A DNA stretch of 64,000 nucleotides from Pseudocercospora fijiensis CIRAD86 (taxonomy: Eukaryota; Ascomycota; Dothideomycetes; Mycosphaerellales; Mycosphaerellaceae): contig NW_006921537.1 in NCBI RefSeq assembly GCF_000340215.1, positions 744,001 through 808,000 on the forward strand. Direction: 5' to 3'. Positions 44,801-54,363 of the stretch are shown piece by piece (position 1 is the first letter of the stretch; each line of letters opens with the position of its first letter). The position numbers and the translations under genes are program-made. The notes below the pieces were generated by a model that did no database searches, had not been told where the DNA came from, and was given only the letters and a program-made list of their open reading frames with translations.

Positions 44801-47514
44801 ATTTAGTAGATTGTACGCGGCAGTTCGTTAACCTCGACTGTAGACCGCAGGCAGAGCAACAGGTACCATTTGGGCTAAACGACCTCGGCGAGGGGCACCC
44901 CCAGCAGACTGCGCGTAGGACGATCTATATGAAGTATAGCGATCGACAGGAAGTATACGCTACTGTTTCGCTCTTCGAGTTCGCGACTAGATTTAATCTA
45001 GGCCGGAATCCGCCTACGAGGTTAGCGGATAGAAATCCCGACCGGATTCTTCGCTATATCCCGCTATATCCTAGCGATACTAGCGATCCGAAGTACGCGC
45101 AGTACTGTCGGTTTAAGGTTGTACTACACGTCCCTTGGATAGTATATCCAGTACTACCCTTCCGATTCCCAAACTCGCCTATTTCTTATACTACGTGGCC
45201 GGCTGCCTACCGGGAATTAGAGCGCCGGGAGTCGCAGTATCCTACACTTAGGAGGGACTATTACGGCCGTCTAGCCGAGGAGAACGAGGATTTTGAGGAC
45301 GAGTTCGAGGAGGAATATCCTATTACCGAGGATGAGGAGGCTATATTTAACGAACTCGGGAACGAGCATCCTAGCGATAATAATCGGATTCGCGAGGAGC
45401 TCGAGTTAGGACAGCGGGGTATTGATATTTCTGCTGACTGGAGTCCCTACTGTGGCCGTTTTAAGGATACTATACCCGAGGTTTACGAACCGCTAGCTCG
45501 GAATAACTATTGGCGGCGGTTAAAGGAAAGTTCGACCTCGAATTTAGATGTCGAATCTCAGGCATCCAACGCCTATCTATCACTAAATCCGGGGCAAGCG
45601 GCAGTATATAGTGTCTTTGTTAAGAACTACGAACAGTTTGTCCGAGAGTTTCTATTCGGTACCCGCTTAGGGGCGCCCGCCAACTCCGAAGGCGCCCCGC
45701 AGCTATTAATTAATCTCGACGGCGAGGCGGGTACCGGAAAGTCCTATGTAATCGAGCTACTCTCGGCTCGGTTACAGGCTCTTGCGCGGCGTACTGAAGG
45801 TAGTACTCGAAGTCCTATTGTTAGACTTGCCCCTACTGGGGCAGCGGCGTTTAATATCGATGGCTATACTATTCATTCCTTCTTTAATCTACCTATTTAA
45901 GTCGATCCTATCTTAGACGAACTTAGAGACGAGGCTAGAAAGGTCTGCCGCCGACGGTTAGAAGGAGTGCGTTTTATAGTAATTGACGAGAAATCTATAC
46001 TTAGTATTCGTCTACTAGGTTGGATTAATCAGCGCCTATTCGAGATCTTTCCTGAAACTAAGGCCTCTACCGACTTTTTTGCCGGGTTTAGTATTCTTCT
46101 AGCCGGGGACTTCTGTCAGCTTCCGCCCGTCGCGGCTACCGCTCTCTTTACTACTAAGCGTTTATATAACGCTATAGATATCTCCGGTCGTAATTGCTAC
46201 CGAGCCTTTAAGTATACGCTACGTTTGTCACAGGTTGTCCGGCAATCCGGGCAGGATAAGACTGCCCTACAATTTAAGGATGCCCTACAAGCCGTCCGGG
46301 TTAATAAGGTAGAAGATAGGCACTATAATCTTCTTAGACAGCGTACGTTTACGCCCTTCGGGGAGGCAATACAGAGAGACTTTAAGTCTGCTATCCGGCT
46401 TTACTCCTATCGTACTACGGTAGAGCAGTTTAATCGTACGCAACTCTTAGCTAGCGAATATCCGATACTTCGTATTAGCGCTAAGCACGACTCTATTTCG
46501 AGTAGTCGGCTTGACGAGAAAGAGTTTCAAGGACTCTATTCCGAGCTATACTTAGTTATTGGATGTCCGGTACTTCTATGTCAGAATATCTGGACGGAGA
46601 TGGGTTTAGTTAATAGTAGCCGCGGCCAACTATATAGTATTCTCTGGGACGAGGACGTAGAGAGTCCCCGGGATACTATGCCTCGCTGTCTACTCGTTTA
46701 TTTTCCCGAGTTTCGTGGGGTTGGACTAAACGAGCAGATCGACGCTCGGGGGGGGGCCCGGAAGGGTGCGGTTGTGCCTATCTTTCCCGTACGGAGGGCA
46801 CGCGGTACTTACGGTACTACGGAGACACAATGGCGCGAGCAATTCCCTATAGTAACCTGCTATGCGATTACGATTCATAAGTCGCAAGGTATGACTTTAG
46901 ATCGGGTTGTCGTAAACCTTAGGGAGAAGCAAGTATCTCCCGGGGCATTCTACGTAGCCTTATCGAGGGTTAGGGCCTATAAGGACCTCGCTATCGAACA
47001 AGACTTTGTAAAGTCGGATATTACTTTTAGTATCTCCGATATTACGAAAGATAGGGATCTAGATTGGCTAGAACGGACGAAGCAACTCCTATCTGTCGAA
47101 ATTACTAGCCCTACTACTACGCCACGTAGTATACGTACACAAAGTCTAGCCTTTGGTTCGCTAAGGTCTATTCCTTCAGTCTCGACTAGGAAAACACCTT
47201 CTACCCTCCGTAAGAGTATCGATCCTTCGCCGGTTCGGATTCCACCTATCCTCCGGCCGTCTTTAAGGGATACTAGGCAGAGGAGTCCGTTACGGCATAG
47301 AACTACGCAGGAGGAATTATAGGGTGGCTCGGTATCGCCGGATTTATCACCTAGCCCGGCGGATCCTAGCCCTACGTTACTACCGAGGCGAAGAGCGCCT
47401 ACTATACCCCGTCCGGAGGGGCCCCCGGAGGAGTACCTAATAGCTGGTGGGATAGGAGGTAGTAGTCCTATACCGGAGTTAGGTTTCGAGGAGGAGGAGT
47501 ACTTTGTATATTAA
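41833..47514 (+). pseudogene. Helitron RepHel transposase with seven nonsense codons
   Basis: One reading frame of 1,894 codons runs from ATG 41,833 to TAA 47,512-47,514 with no frameshift. It is broken only at 42,841, 43,024, 43,426, 43,666, 44,770, 45,898 and 47,320 (TAG or TAA), all explicable as CAG, CAA or TGG hit by RIP. Domains in order: N-terminal Cys-rich finger (CSRCKTQRPLSDF, 41,878 on); helitron-like N domain (FPYLYPTGQGDFYSPRE, 43,495 on); Rep HUH motif GSIHAHFFLWID near 44,130; two-Tyr motif QYIVKYCSK near 44,610-44,640; PIF1-like helicase with Walker A GEAGTGKS at about 45,724, Walker B FIVIDEKS at 45,970, GDFCQLPP near 46,108, ITIHKSQGMT near 46,870 and YVALSRVR near 46,950. 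Family length is normal, so only these stops inactivate it. Confidence 0.92.
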
Positions 47515-47706
47515 TCTACTATATATGGTTTTGTACTTAGGCGGCGCTATATCGGAGTTAGGTTTCGAGGAGGAGGAGTACTTTGTATATTAATCTACTA
47601 TATATGGTTTTGTGCTTAGGCGGCGCTATATCGGAGTTAGGTTTCAACTTTCGAGGAGGAGTACTTTGTATATTAATCTACTATATATAGTTTTGTACTT
47701 GGACGG
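47468..47706. repeat. 79-bp tandem repeat, 3 copies, spanning the Helitron stop codon
   Basis: Units start at 47,468, 47,547 and 47,626 (CTATAYCGGAGTTAGGTTTC...TACTTTGTATATTAA...GGCGG). The first holds the last codons and stop of the Helitron ORF; the third has a small internal rearrangement (GTTTCAACTTTCGAGG). Confidence 0.88.
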
Positions 47707-48247
47707 CGTTTATAATAGGCTGTAACTACTAAGAGGAAATTCTATTATCGAGTTCCTATCTAAGTAACTTAACAAGTTGCTAGACTATTGTACTAACTCG
47801 CGCGGCTCTAATTCTATAATTTAAGTAAACGTATATATTTCTTTGATTTTCGAATATATCTAGGGTTTATAACGGACTAAGTTGTCCGGTAATAACGGTA
47901 TAGTTTCTACTAATATTGTCCTAATCTATCCTAATACTCTTATAATATATTATATACTAGCATTATAAATATATCCCCTTAACTAGTATATTTAATTTCT
48001 ATATATACGTTTATATTTCCCCTTGCTATATATACTATCTTATATATTATATATATATATATAGACTTATAGTATAATTTTTATTAGAATCGTATTAATA
48101 CTAACACATATACTAACCGAATACTAGACTCTAAATCCGATAGTCGTCGATTGTAGTTAAAATTTAGGCTTTAACGATTGTAATAATAAAATATTGTTCG
48201 TAGTTAATCTCCTCTACCTTAGTCTTTTTTTTTTAAAAAAAAAAAAA
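47707..48247. other. Helitron downstream region with RIPped copies of the 156-bp unit
   Basis: Fragments around 47,785-47,830 (TACTAACTCGCGCGGCTCTA) and 48,060-48,155 (AATTTTTATTAGAATCG, CTAAATCCGATAGTCGTCGA) resemble parts of the 156-bp repeat at 40,802-41,346 after heavy RIP. A T10A13 run ends it at 48,225-48,247. No gene. Confidence 0.45.
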
Positions 48248-48552
48248 GCCAACCAAACACCCTCCGGAAGTACCCATTCCCGACCCGTATAGCTTCAACG
48301 TGTGCTATATTATAGCGTAGAATCAGCTACACGGTCGGGGGATTACAGTCCTACTCGGGAATACAGAATGGTAAACACTGTAAGTAGCCGGCCAGCCCCT
48401 GCTCCCCCGGAGGGGCCCTCAATAAAGCGTAGTCTAACGATTGGGCCTCGGGGCGCCCGCATCTACTACCCTCGTCAGTAGTGTATCTGATTGGCTGAAC
48501 GTCCTCGGGTTTTGCGTGTATATATCTGCCCATCTATGCCAAGAAATCCGGG

Positions 48553-48642
48553 GAAGCTGATATAGCTCAGCTGGTAGACGCTCGCTTTTTTAAGCAACGC
48601 CAAGCCGAAAATTTTCGAACGTAGGTGACCTCTGCGCTGCCA
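48553..48642 (+). pseudogene. tRNA-Lys-like degenerate sequence
   Basis: TAGCTCAGCTGGTAGACGC is a near-perfect A box/D arm, followed by CGCTTTTTTAAGC, which recalls a Lys anticodon arm (TTT). A weak B box (TTTTCGAACG) follows. Stems do not close well, so I call it a pseudo-tRNA or SINE fragment at the right end of the inserted island. Confidence 0.35.
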
Positions 48643-48675
48643 CTCTTAGAACGCGCCCGCGGTCCACAACACTTC

Positions 48676-49420
48676 CTAGTATATAGATCTGTGGGTATAT
48701 GGGGTGTGATAAAGTAGGTATTCTTTAGCCTATTCTAGTAGGCTTAGACTAAGGCTATAGTAAAGAAGAATATATCTAGTAGCTTCTAGAAGATAGGCAT
48801 CTATCCGCTTAGTCTAGAGATAGTACTATCTAAGCTAAAGAATAAGATAAAGATAGCGATAGCAACTTCCAGTAAGCAGGCTAGTAGGCCTTTCTTAAAG
48901 GCTTTAACTAAGTCGAGTATTAAGCGAGCTAACTAGAAGAAGACTAAGGCTATTACTAAGACTATAGTAGACGCGAAGAACTCGAAGAAAGTACTAAATC
49001 CAAGGCACTAGGTTAGTAGCTTATAGGCTTAGAACACATAGCTCTTAAGTTAAGTTAGTAGACTTATAGCCGCTCTTAGGTAGAAAGTAAGGTAAGAAGT
49101 TATTCAAAGAGATAGGGGCTAAAAACGGCTCTACTACTATATTTTACTTACCTAATAAGACCTTGTAAGTAAGAGATATACTTACTAGAAAGGAGTAAAA
49201 GAAACAAGTAGAGGCTACTTAGAAGGAGGCTTAGAAGGTCTAGTAGTAACTAAATAAGTAATATACTATATAGACTAAGGCACTAAAGGCATAGTAGAGA
49301 TAGGTTACTACTAAAAAGAGGAAGGAGAAACTAGCTTAGAAAGTAGCTAAGAAGGAAGTAAAGAAAAAGACAGTTATAGCTACTAGACAACTAAATAATA
49401 ATCTTTAGGTAAGTATTAGG
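48676..49420 (+). pseudogene. pogo/Fot1-type transposase, C-terminal part
   Basis: Continues the frame broken at 40,203: SVGIWGVIK, VFFSLF, TKAIVKKNISSSF, KIGIYPLSLEIVLSKLKNK (pogo consensus NIxsgFrktGiyPlnpeivL). A K/A-rich tail follows (FYLPNKTL.VRDILTRKE, AKKEVKKKTVIATRQLNNN). RIP stops throughout. About 49,420-49,785 is more RIPped DNA, probably the 3' end of the same element; its TIR was not identified. Confidence 0.78.
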
Positions 49421-49784
49421 AAGATAGGGAACCCTCTAAGGCGTATTATATTTAAATATCTATAGGAAGAAGATATTATATATAATTTAAGAAAGAAGGC
49501 TAGATATTAGGCTTTAGAGGTAAAGCGAGCTCTACTAATTATAATACTACCTATAAGGGTCTAGAAGTTATTCTAATCGAACCGGCGTAGTCGAAATATA
49601 TATATAGAGGAAAGTATTAATAGTATAGCTATTATATTAATAGAATACGACCGTAGAGCAGGTATATAAGTTGAATTATAGAAAGCGTACTCTACGGCTA
49701 ACCGTACGCTATAGCTGGAAGCCTTCTAGATAGTAGGGAAGGTCTAGTACAGTAGTTACAGTATATGCTAAGAGAGTCACAGGT

Positions 49785-50480
49785 CGCATTTGGCTAGCAG
49801 CTAGGCAGTCACAACGCGGCTAATGCTTGTAGGCACGCCGGCCTCCACTCTCCGATCAATTCTATTGCCTGGCTATCCCGTCCTTCTATAGCATGCGGCA
49901 TGCCGTTATCCTCACTACCAGCTAGCTCATCTGGCAGGGCAGTCAACTTACTGGAGGAAGGTGCACAGAAATGCCATTGCCATGGTGCAGAATCGCTCTC
50001 ACGACTCGCTCTCGGCCTGAGGCACACTGTTGCTCGTAATGCCGTCCAGTCGAGTGATGATGGGCATTGGAATGTGTACACCTCCCTATCATGCTCCTAC
50101 TACTACTAGTAGTATGGTGATGATCAACGTGTGCCGCGTCCTGTTTGCCACCCGATCACCGCTCTCTGCATCGCACATCGCACATATACCAAGCTTCTCG
50201 TATCTGCCCACAGGTGCCAAATTTAGAACTAGAATAGAACCACCACACACACTGCCTCACTCTCAGCTGAACGGAAGGCCAAGTGCGCTCACGACCTGCG
50301 CCGAGCCTGCGTTCATCCACTGCACTGCGACGGACCGCTGGCGTGCGCATGATCGAGCATTCTGGTCCTGGCCGCGGCCGCACGGGTGGCGATTCACCCA
50401 AGCAGACGAAGAAAGACTCGCCTACCTCTGCTACTGTCTCCATACATTCGCGGTCTCCACTTCCGCCACGGAACTGCTCC
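49785..50480. promoter_or_regulatory. Kelch gene upstream region and start of gene island
   Basis: Base composition shifts abruptly at about 49,785 from RIPped to balanced DNA. No convincing gene: overlapping frames on both strands here lack family signals and the downstream signal peptide favours ATG 50,481. A small CTACTACTACTAGTAGTA palindromic run is at about 50,096. Confidence 0.5.
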
Positions 50481-52619
50481 ATGATGTATCAACTAGGAGC
50501 AGCGATGGCGCTGCTTCTTGCTGTCGTTCCTCTCCTTCAAAGTACAGCATTGTTTGGCCGCGCCACCATCCTACAGCCTGTCAGCGGCAGTGCTATAACT
50601 CATACTCATGCAGACAACAGTCTTCCGTTGCAACGACGCGCAGACAGTCCCACGGATGTGTGCTTTCGGTGGGCCCAACAGAGCGCCATCGTCAATGGCA
50701 CTCTCTATCTCTATGGCGGCCAAGCAACCACAGAGCCGGGACAGTCCGAAAATGCATGGAACAATAACTTCTTGACTCTGGATCTTACAAAGACATGGCA
50801 GATAGCAACGCCGTCCTTGACAGGGAAACCACAACCTTCGGGTCCACCAAAGGTGAGCTTAGGAACGCTGTGGAATTCACACCAAAGTCTTTACCTGTAT
50901 GGTGGACAATTTCAATGGAAGCCCGCAGAGTCACCCACTGCTTTCTCATTATGGGAATACTCGATCTCGAATGACCAATGGATTGAGCACAGCAGCCCTG
51001 AGACGTCCGACGGCGTCAGCGCTCCTAGCAATGCTCAACCAGTCCAGCGCGCCGCCGAGGGAGCTGCTGCAAACGTGCCGTCACTTGGACGAGGCTTCTA
51101 TTTTGGTGGTCATCTGGACGGCTATACCACAGAAGGCTGGTCTCAGAGCATTCCCAGAGTCTATTTACAGTCCTTGCTCGAATACACCTTCCCAGGAGAG
51201 CCGAACACTCAAGTCACGTCACTGTCGAATCATCAGGACGCACGCTCGGATGGAGTCTACCGAAATATCACTCAGGGAGGACTTCAAGCCCAAGCCGGCT
51301 TCACGCAGCGCGCTGATGGACTGCTGATCTATGTTCCCGGCTTTGGAGAACAGGGCATACTGCTAGCTCTTGCCGGCGGAACAAACGAGACCTTCACGCA
51401 AATGAACAACATCAACGTCTACGACATCGCCAAAAGTTCTTGGTACACGCAGACGACAAGCGGACCTATTCCTGATTATCGAGTCAATCCATGTGCTGTA
51501 ATAGCAGCGGCGCCCGATGGAAGCTCCTACAATATTTACATGTTCGGCGGCCAAAACCTGATCCCGGCTGGCAATCAGACTCAGAAAAACGACATGTGGA
51601 TTTTGACCTTGCCTACCTTCACCTGGATTGAGGTCGACATGTCAGGCCAGAGCGTGCCATACGGCCGCTCCGGTCACACTTGCAATGTCTGGGACGGGCA
51701 AATGGTCATGGTGGGAGGCTACGTCGGCGACCAGTCACTGACGTGCGAAAGCCCTGGCATTTACGTCTTTGACATGTCCGCAGCGCAATGGGTCAACGAA
51801 TTCACTGCGAAGTCCCCCGGTGCGGACAGCGGATCATCCTCGACCAGCATGAAAAATGATGGCTCTGACTCTACTGGCTCGAACAACCCGTGAGTAGCGT
51901 CCCGTTTGGACAGAATGAAGCTTGTGCTGACAATCGACAGATTCAATCAGCAGCCAAATCAAAAATACTCGGCTGATAGCCCGGGCGGTTTGGAAGGCAG
52001 TTACGGGTACACTGTACCCCAAGCCGTCATCGATGTCGTCGGAGGCGATAAGTCTGGTGGTGCGACTCTCACAACACCCATCAACACCGCAACAGCCGGA
52101 CCCATGGCAACAGGCAAGCCAATCACATACACTCTACCTGACGGCAGCACCACAACTTCGACCTCCTCACCCGACTCCAGCGGCAACAGCGGATCCGATA
52201 ACAGTACCGGCAATGGCACGAACGTCGGCGCCATCGTCGCAGGCTGCGTAGCCGGAATTCTCGGCGTAATAATCCTGTACCTACTCTACTGCGTCTTCAT
52301 CTACAGAAAACGTTTGGCCCTCTACAAACGCCACGTCGAAATGAGCCAAGCCCAAGCCCGAGGCGAGAAACTCACCCCTGTTTCCGCACTTCTAGCCACC
52401 AACAACAGTTCGAATGCTACACCTTCAGATCCCAGCACAGGAGCTCGCTGGATGACCCGAACCAGCGATTCAGGAAGTCATGAAAGTGGTAGTTACCACC
52501 CTGTCCGAAGAAATAGTAATGTGAGTGTTAATGAGGATCTTTTGGCGGGTCAGGAGCCGACGTTTTTTGGGACGTTGTTGCATCCGAGGAGGAGTTTGAG
52601 GGTTGTTAATAGGGATTAA
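50481..52619 (+). CDS. Kelch-repeat single-pass membrane protein
   Basis: Two exons, 50,481-51,889 and 51,941-52,619, joined over a 51-bp GTGAGT...CTGAC...CAG intron that restores frame (CC|A, Pro), giving 695 residues. I chose ATG 50,481 because it opens a signal peptide (MMYQLGAAMALLLAVVPLLQ) although the frame is open further upstream. Kelch-type blades: LYLYGGQ (twice), FYFGGHLDG, NIYMFGGQN, MVMVGGYVGD. Extracellular Asn-glycosylation sites (NGT, NET, NQT) and a Ser/Thr/Gly-rich stalk follow. A TM helix spans about residues 565-590, then a basic stop-transfer (YRKRLALYKR) and a roughly 105-residue cytosolic tail. A secretory or plasma-membrane surface protein is expected; ligand unknown. 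Confidence 0.88.
51890..51940 (+). other. Intron of the Kelch gene
   Basis: Donor GTGAGT, branch-like GCTGAC, acceptor CAG; 51 bp, typical of filamentous ascomycetes. Confidence 0.85.
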
Positions 52620-52737
52620 TAGAATTATAAAGAAGAAAGAAAAGAAGATTTGCGACAGGATAAAGAAACAGAAACACAGTGTATAGAAGATAACTTACGA
52701 TCGATATGCGCATACGCGTGGTATATTCTATAATTTC

Positions 52738-52763
52738 TAATAATAATAATAATAATAATAATT
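52738..52763. repeat. (TAA)n microsatellite
   Basis: About eight TAA units, directly followed by the hairpin GCGAGC-GAA-GCTCGC at 52,764-52,778, where RIPped DNA begins. Confidence 0.9.
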
Positions 52764-52959
52764 GCGAGCGAAGCTCGCCTTATAATAACAAGCTCTCCCT
52801 AGTAGCTAAATTCCTATCTAGCTACACGTAACTACCGAGCTAACCCCGGATTCTCGGGCCCCGCAATCTAATTAGCTAAATCCTATAAGGTAGAGACCTC
52901 GGCTAACTCGGCCTCCGAGAAAGATAGCCTAAGGCAAAACGCTACGACGAAGACCCGCG

Positions 52960-53200
52960 ATAAGTTAACTACGACGAAGAAAGCGACTTATAATAACTAG
53001 TAGCCTATAACGACTAGTAGCCTACGACGACTAGCGACCTACGACGACCTACTATAATCTATAACCTATAATAACTCGTAACCTACGGCAACTAGCGACC
53101 TACTACGACTAGCGATAACTAGCTACCTATAACGACTAACTTTAATAGTAGCCTACGACGACCTACGACCTACGACGATAAGCGACCTATAACGACTTCT
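52960..53200. repeat. Degenerate minisatellite of CTACGACGACTAGCGAC units
   Basis: Roughly fifteen imperfect units built from CCTACGACG, CTAGCGACC and TATAACGACTA. No coding content recognised. Confidence 0.7.
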
Positions 53201-53355
53201 ATAAAGGAATATTAGCTTATAGATACCTAAATTCCTTACTTTCTACTCCTCCCTAAGTACCCTATCTATCTAATAAATTCGGTACTATATATATCCTCGA
53301 TAGCGGAGGAAGTATAGCTAGTCTATATAGGTATTCTAAAGCGTAGTTTCCTTTA

Positions 53356-53676
53356 TAGTAAAGGACGGAAACTAATACTACTACTACTACTACTACTAGC
53401 TATAATAGTATAAGCCTCTAAAGGTAGTATAACCTATCGCAATATAGGTAGCTATACTTAGTAGAATAGGATAGTAGACTTGTAGCTTAAGCTATAGTAA
53501 TTGGAGCCCTGTAACAGAGGTACTATTAGAGTATAATAGGAATAGTATATTTTAATTTTTACGAGGTTAATAATTTTGTCTCTCTACTAAAGGAGGCCTC
53601 TTTTATAGGCTAGCGACTAGCTATCCTATAAGGGTATAAAGCTAGTTACTAGCTAGTAATAGAAAGATAGGTTATA
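53356..53676 (-). repeat. Solo LTR of the Gypsy A family
   Basis: About 320 bp homologous to 38,986-39,280 with no internal region adjoining. It interrupts a MULE transposase remnant. Target duplication not settled (TTTAT/ATAAA is a candidate). Confidence 0.7.
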
Positions 53677-53930
53677 GAGCGTTTATTTCCGCTCTATCTC
53701 GGTCGTAGAATAGTACTAGTAGCTCGTCGAGTTAGAATCTCTCTCTTACTAGTTATTAGATAATAAGCTAAAGGTAGTATCTAGCCTATAGAAGAGATAA
53801 ATATAATATAGAAGAGAGGCAGCTTATACTTATTCGTCTTATAAGTATAGTTAATAACTAAGGCGTAGCCTAACTCCTTATAGATTACTACTATCTTAGG
53901 GTTAACGAAGAATAGTACTAATAACCTATC
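53677..53930 (-). pseudogene. MULE-type transposase fragment
   Basis: Minus-strand translation ALVINYTYKTNKYKLPLFYI, then ISSIG.ILPLAYYLI and YDRDRAEINAL matches the MULE/FAR1-type core (mDatYKTNkykmPLl..., tDrdlalmnAl), with DxTYKTN altered. It breaks off at the solo LTR. Confidence 0.65.
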
Positions 53931-53944
53931 CTTCCGTACCACCC

Positions 53945-54363
53945 CCCACCGTGCTTCATCCTTCGCCTACCATCTTTTACACATGTCGACTGCGAGAGGT
54001 CGTCGTCGCCTTCTCATCAGCGATCAGGCCCGCAGCGCAGCACATCATTTACTGTATGTGCTGATCGAAGCACTCTGCCAATGGAAACAAGCCACACCAA
54101 GGTTTCGCTCGCTCGCTTCAACGTGGGCCCTTCCTCGGGCGGTGCACGAATCCTGCTGCCTTTGCATCATTGTTTGTTTGCGGCGTACATGAGGCTGTGC
54201 AGCTGCGCTTGCTGTCTTCAGCTGGACTGGGGCAGCAGCTAGTCGATACCAATGTCACTACTACATCTACCTCAGCTCTTCTCCAGCTCAGGCATATTTC
54301 TCTTTTGACACTGATATCCTAGCAGATTGATCCCTAGTTGAGAACCATTGTAGCGCTTCCAAG
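53945..54363. promoter_or_regulatory. Upstream region of the CVNH gene
   Basis: Un-RIPped DNA from about 53,945. A 69-codon frame (53,983-54,192) has no supporting signal. CTTCTCCAGCTCAGG and pyrimidine-rich tracts precede the ATG. Confidence 0.4.

Larger units (their letters stand above)
40204..48675. mobile_element. 8.5-kb composite insertion in the pogo gene (Helitron island)
   Basis: The pogo reading frame stops matching at about 40,203 and resumes at about 48,676, so everything between is inserted. Both ends are CpA-rich and much less RIPped than the surroundings. Inverted matches link the ends: TGGCAGCGCAG at 40,205-40,215 with its complement at 48,632-48,642, and CCCCGGATTTCTT at 40,399-40,411 with its complement at 48,541-48,553. 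Such asymmetric inverted ends are known for Helitron2/Helentron elements, but a separate TIR element hosting the Helitron is equally possible. Exact boundaries are uncertain by some bases. Confidence 0.65.

Noticed and set aside
48351..48533. Short minus-strand frame at the right end of the Helitron island
   Set aside because: 60 codons with no similarity I recognise; lies in a non-coding terminal region with tRNA-like sequence.
1..49700. Stop-codon reassignment (TAG read as Gln)
   Set aside because: In-frame TAG stands for Gln and also Trp positions, is confined to repeats, and TAA appears too; the five host genes use normal stops. RIP explains all of it.
1..49700. Centromere or telomere
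   Set aside because: No telomeric TTAGGG array and nothing beyond AT/TA-rich RIPped repeats; nesting alone does not show a centromere.
50030..50767. 245-codon frame overlapping the Kelch gene
   Set aside because: Different frame from the Kelch product, which has signal peptide, blades, intron and TM helix; this one is compositionally odd and has no domain.
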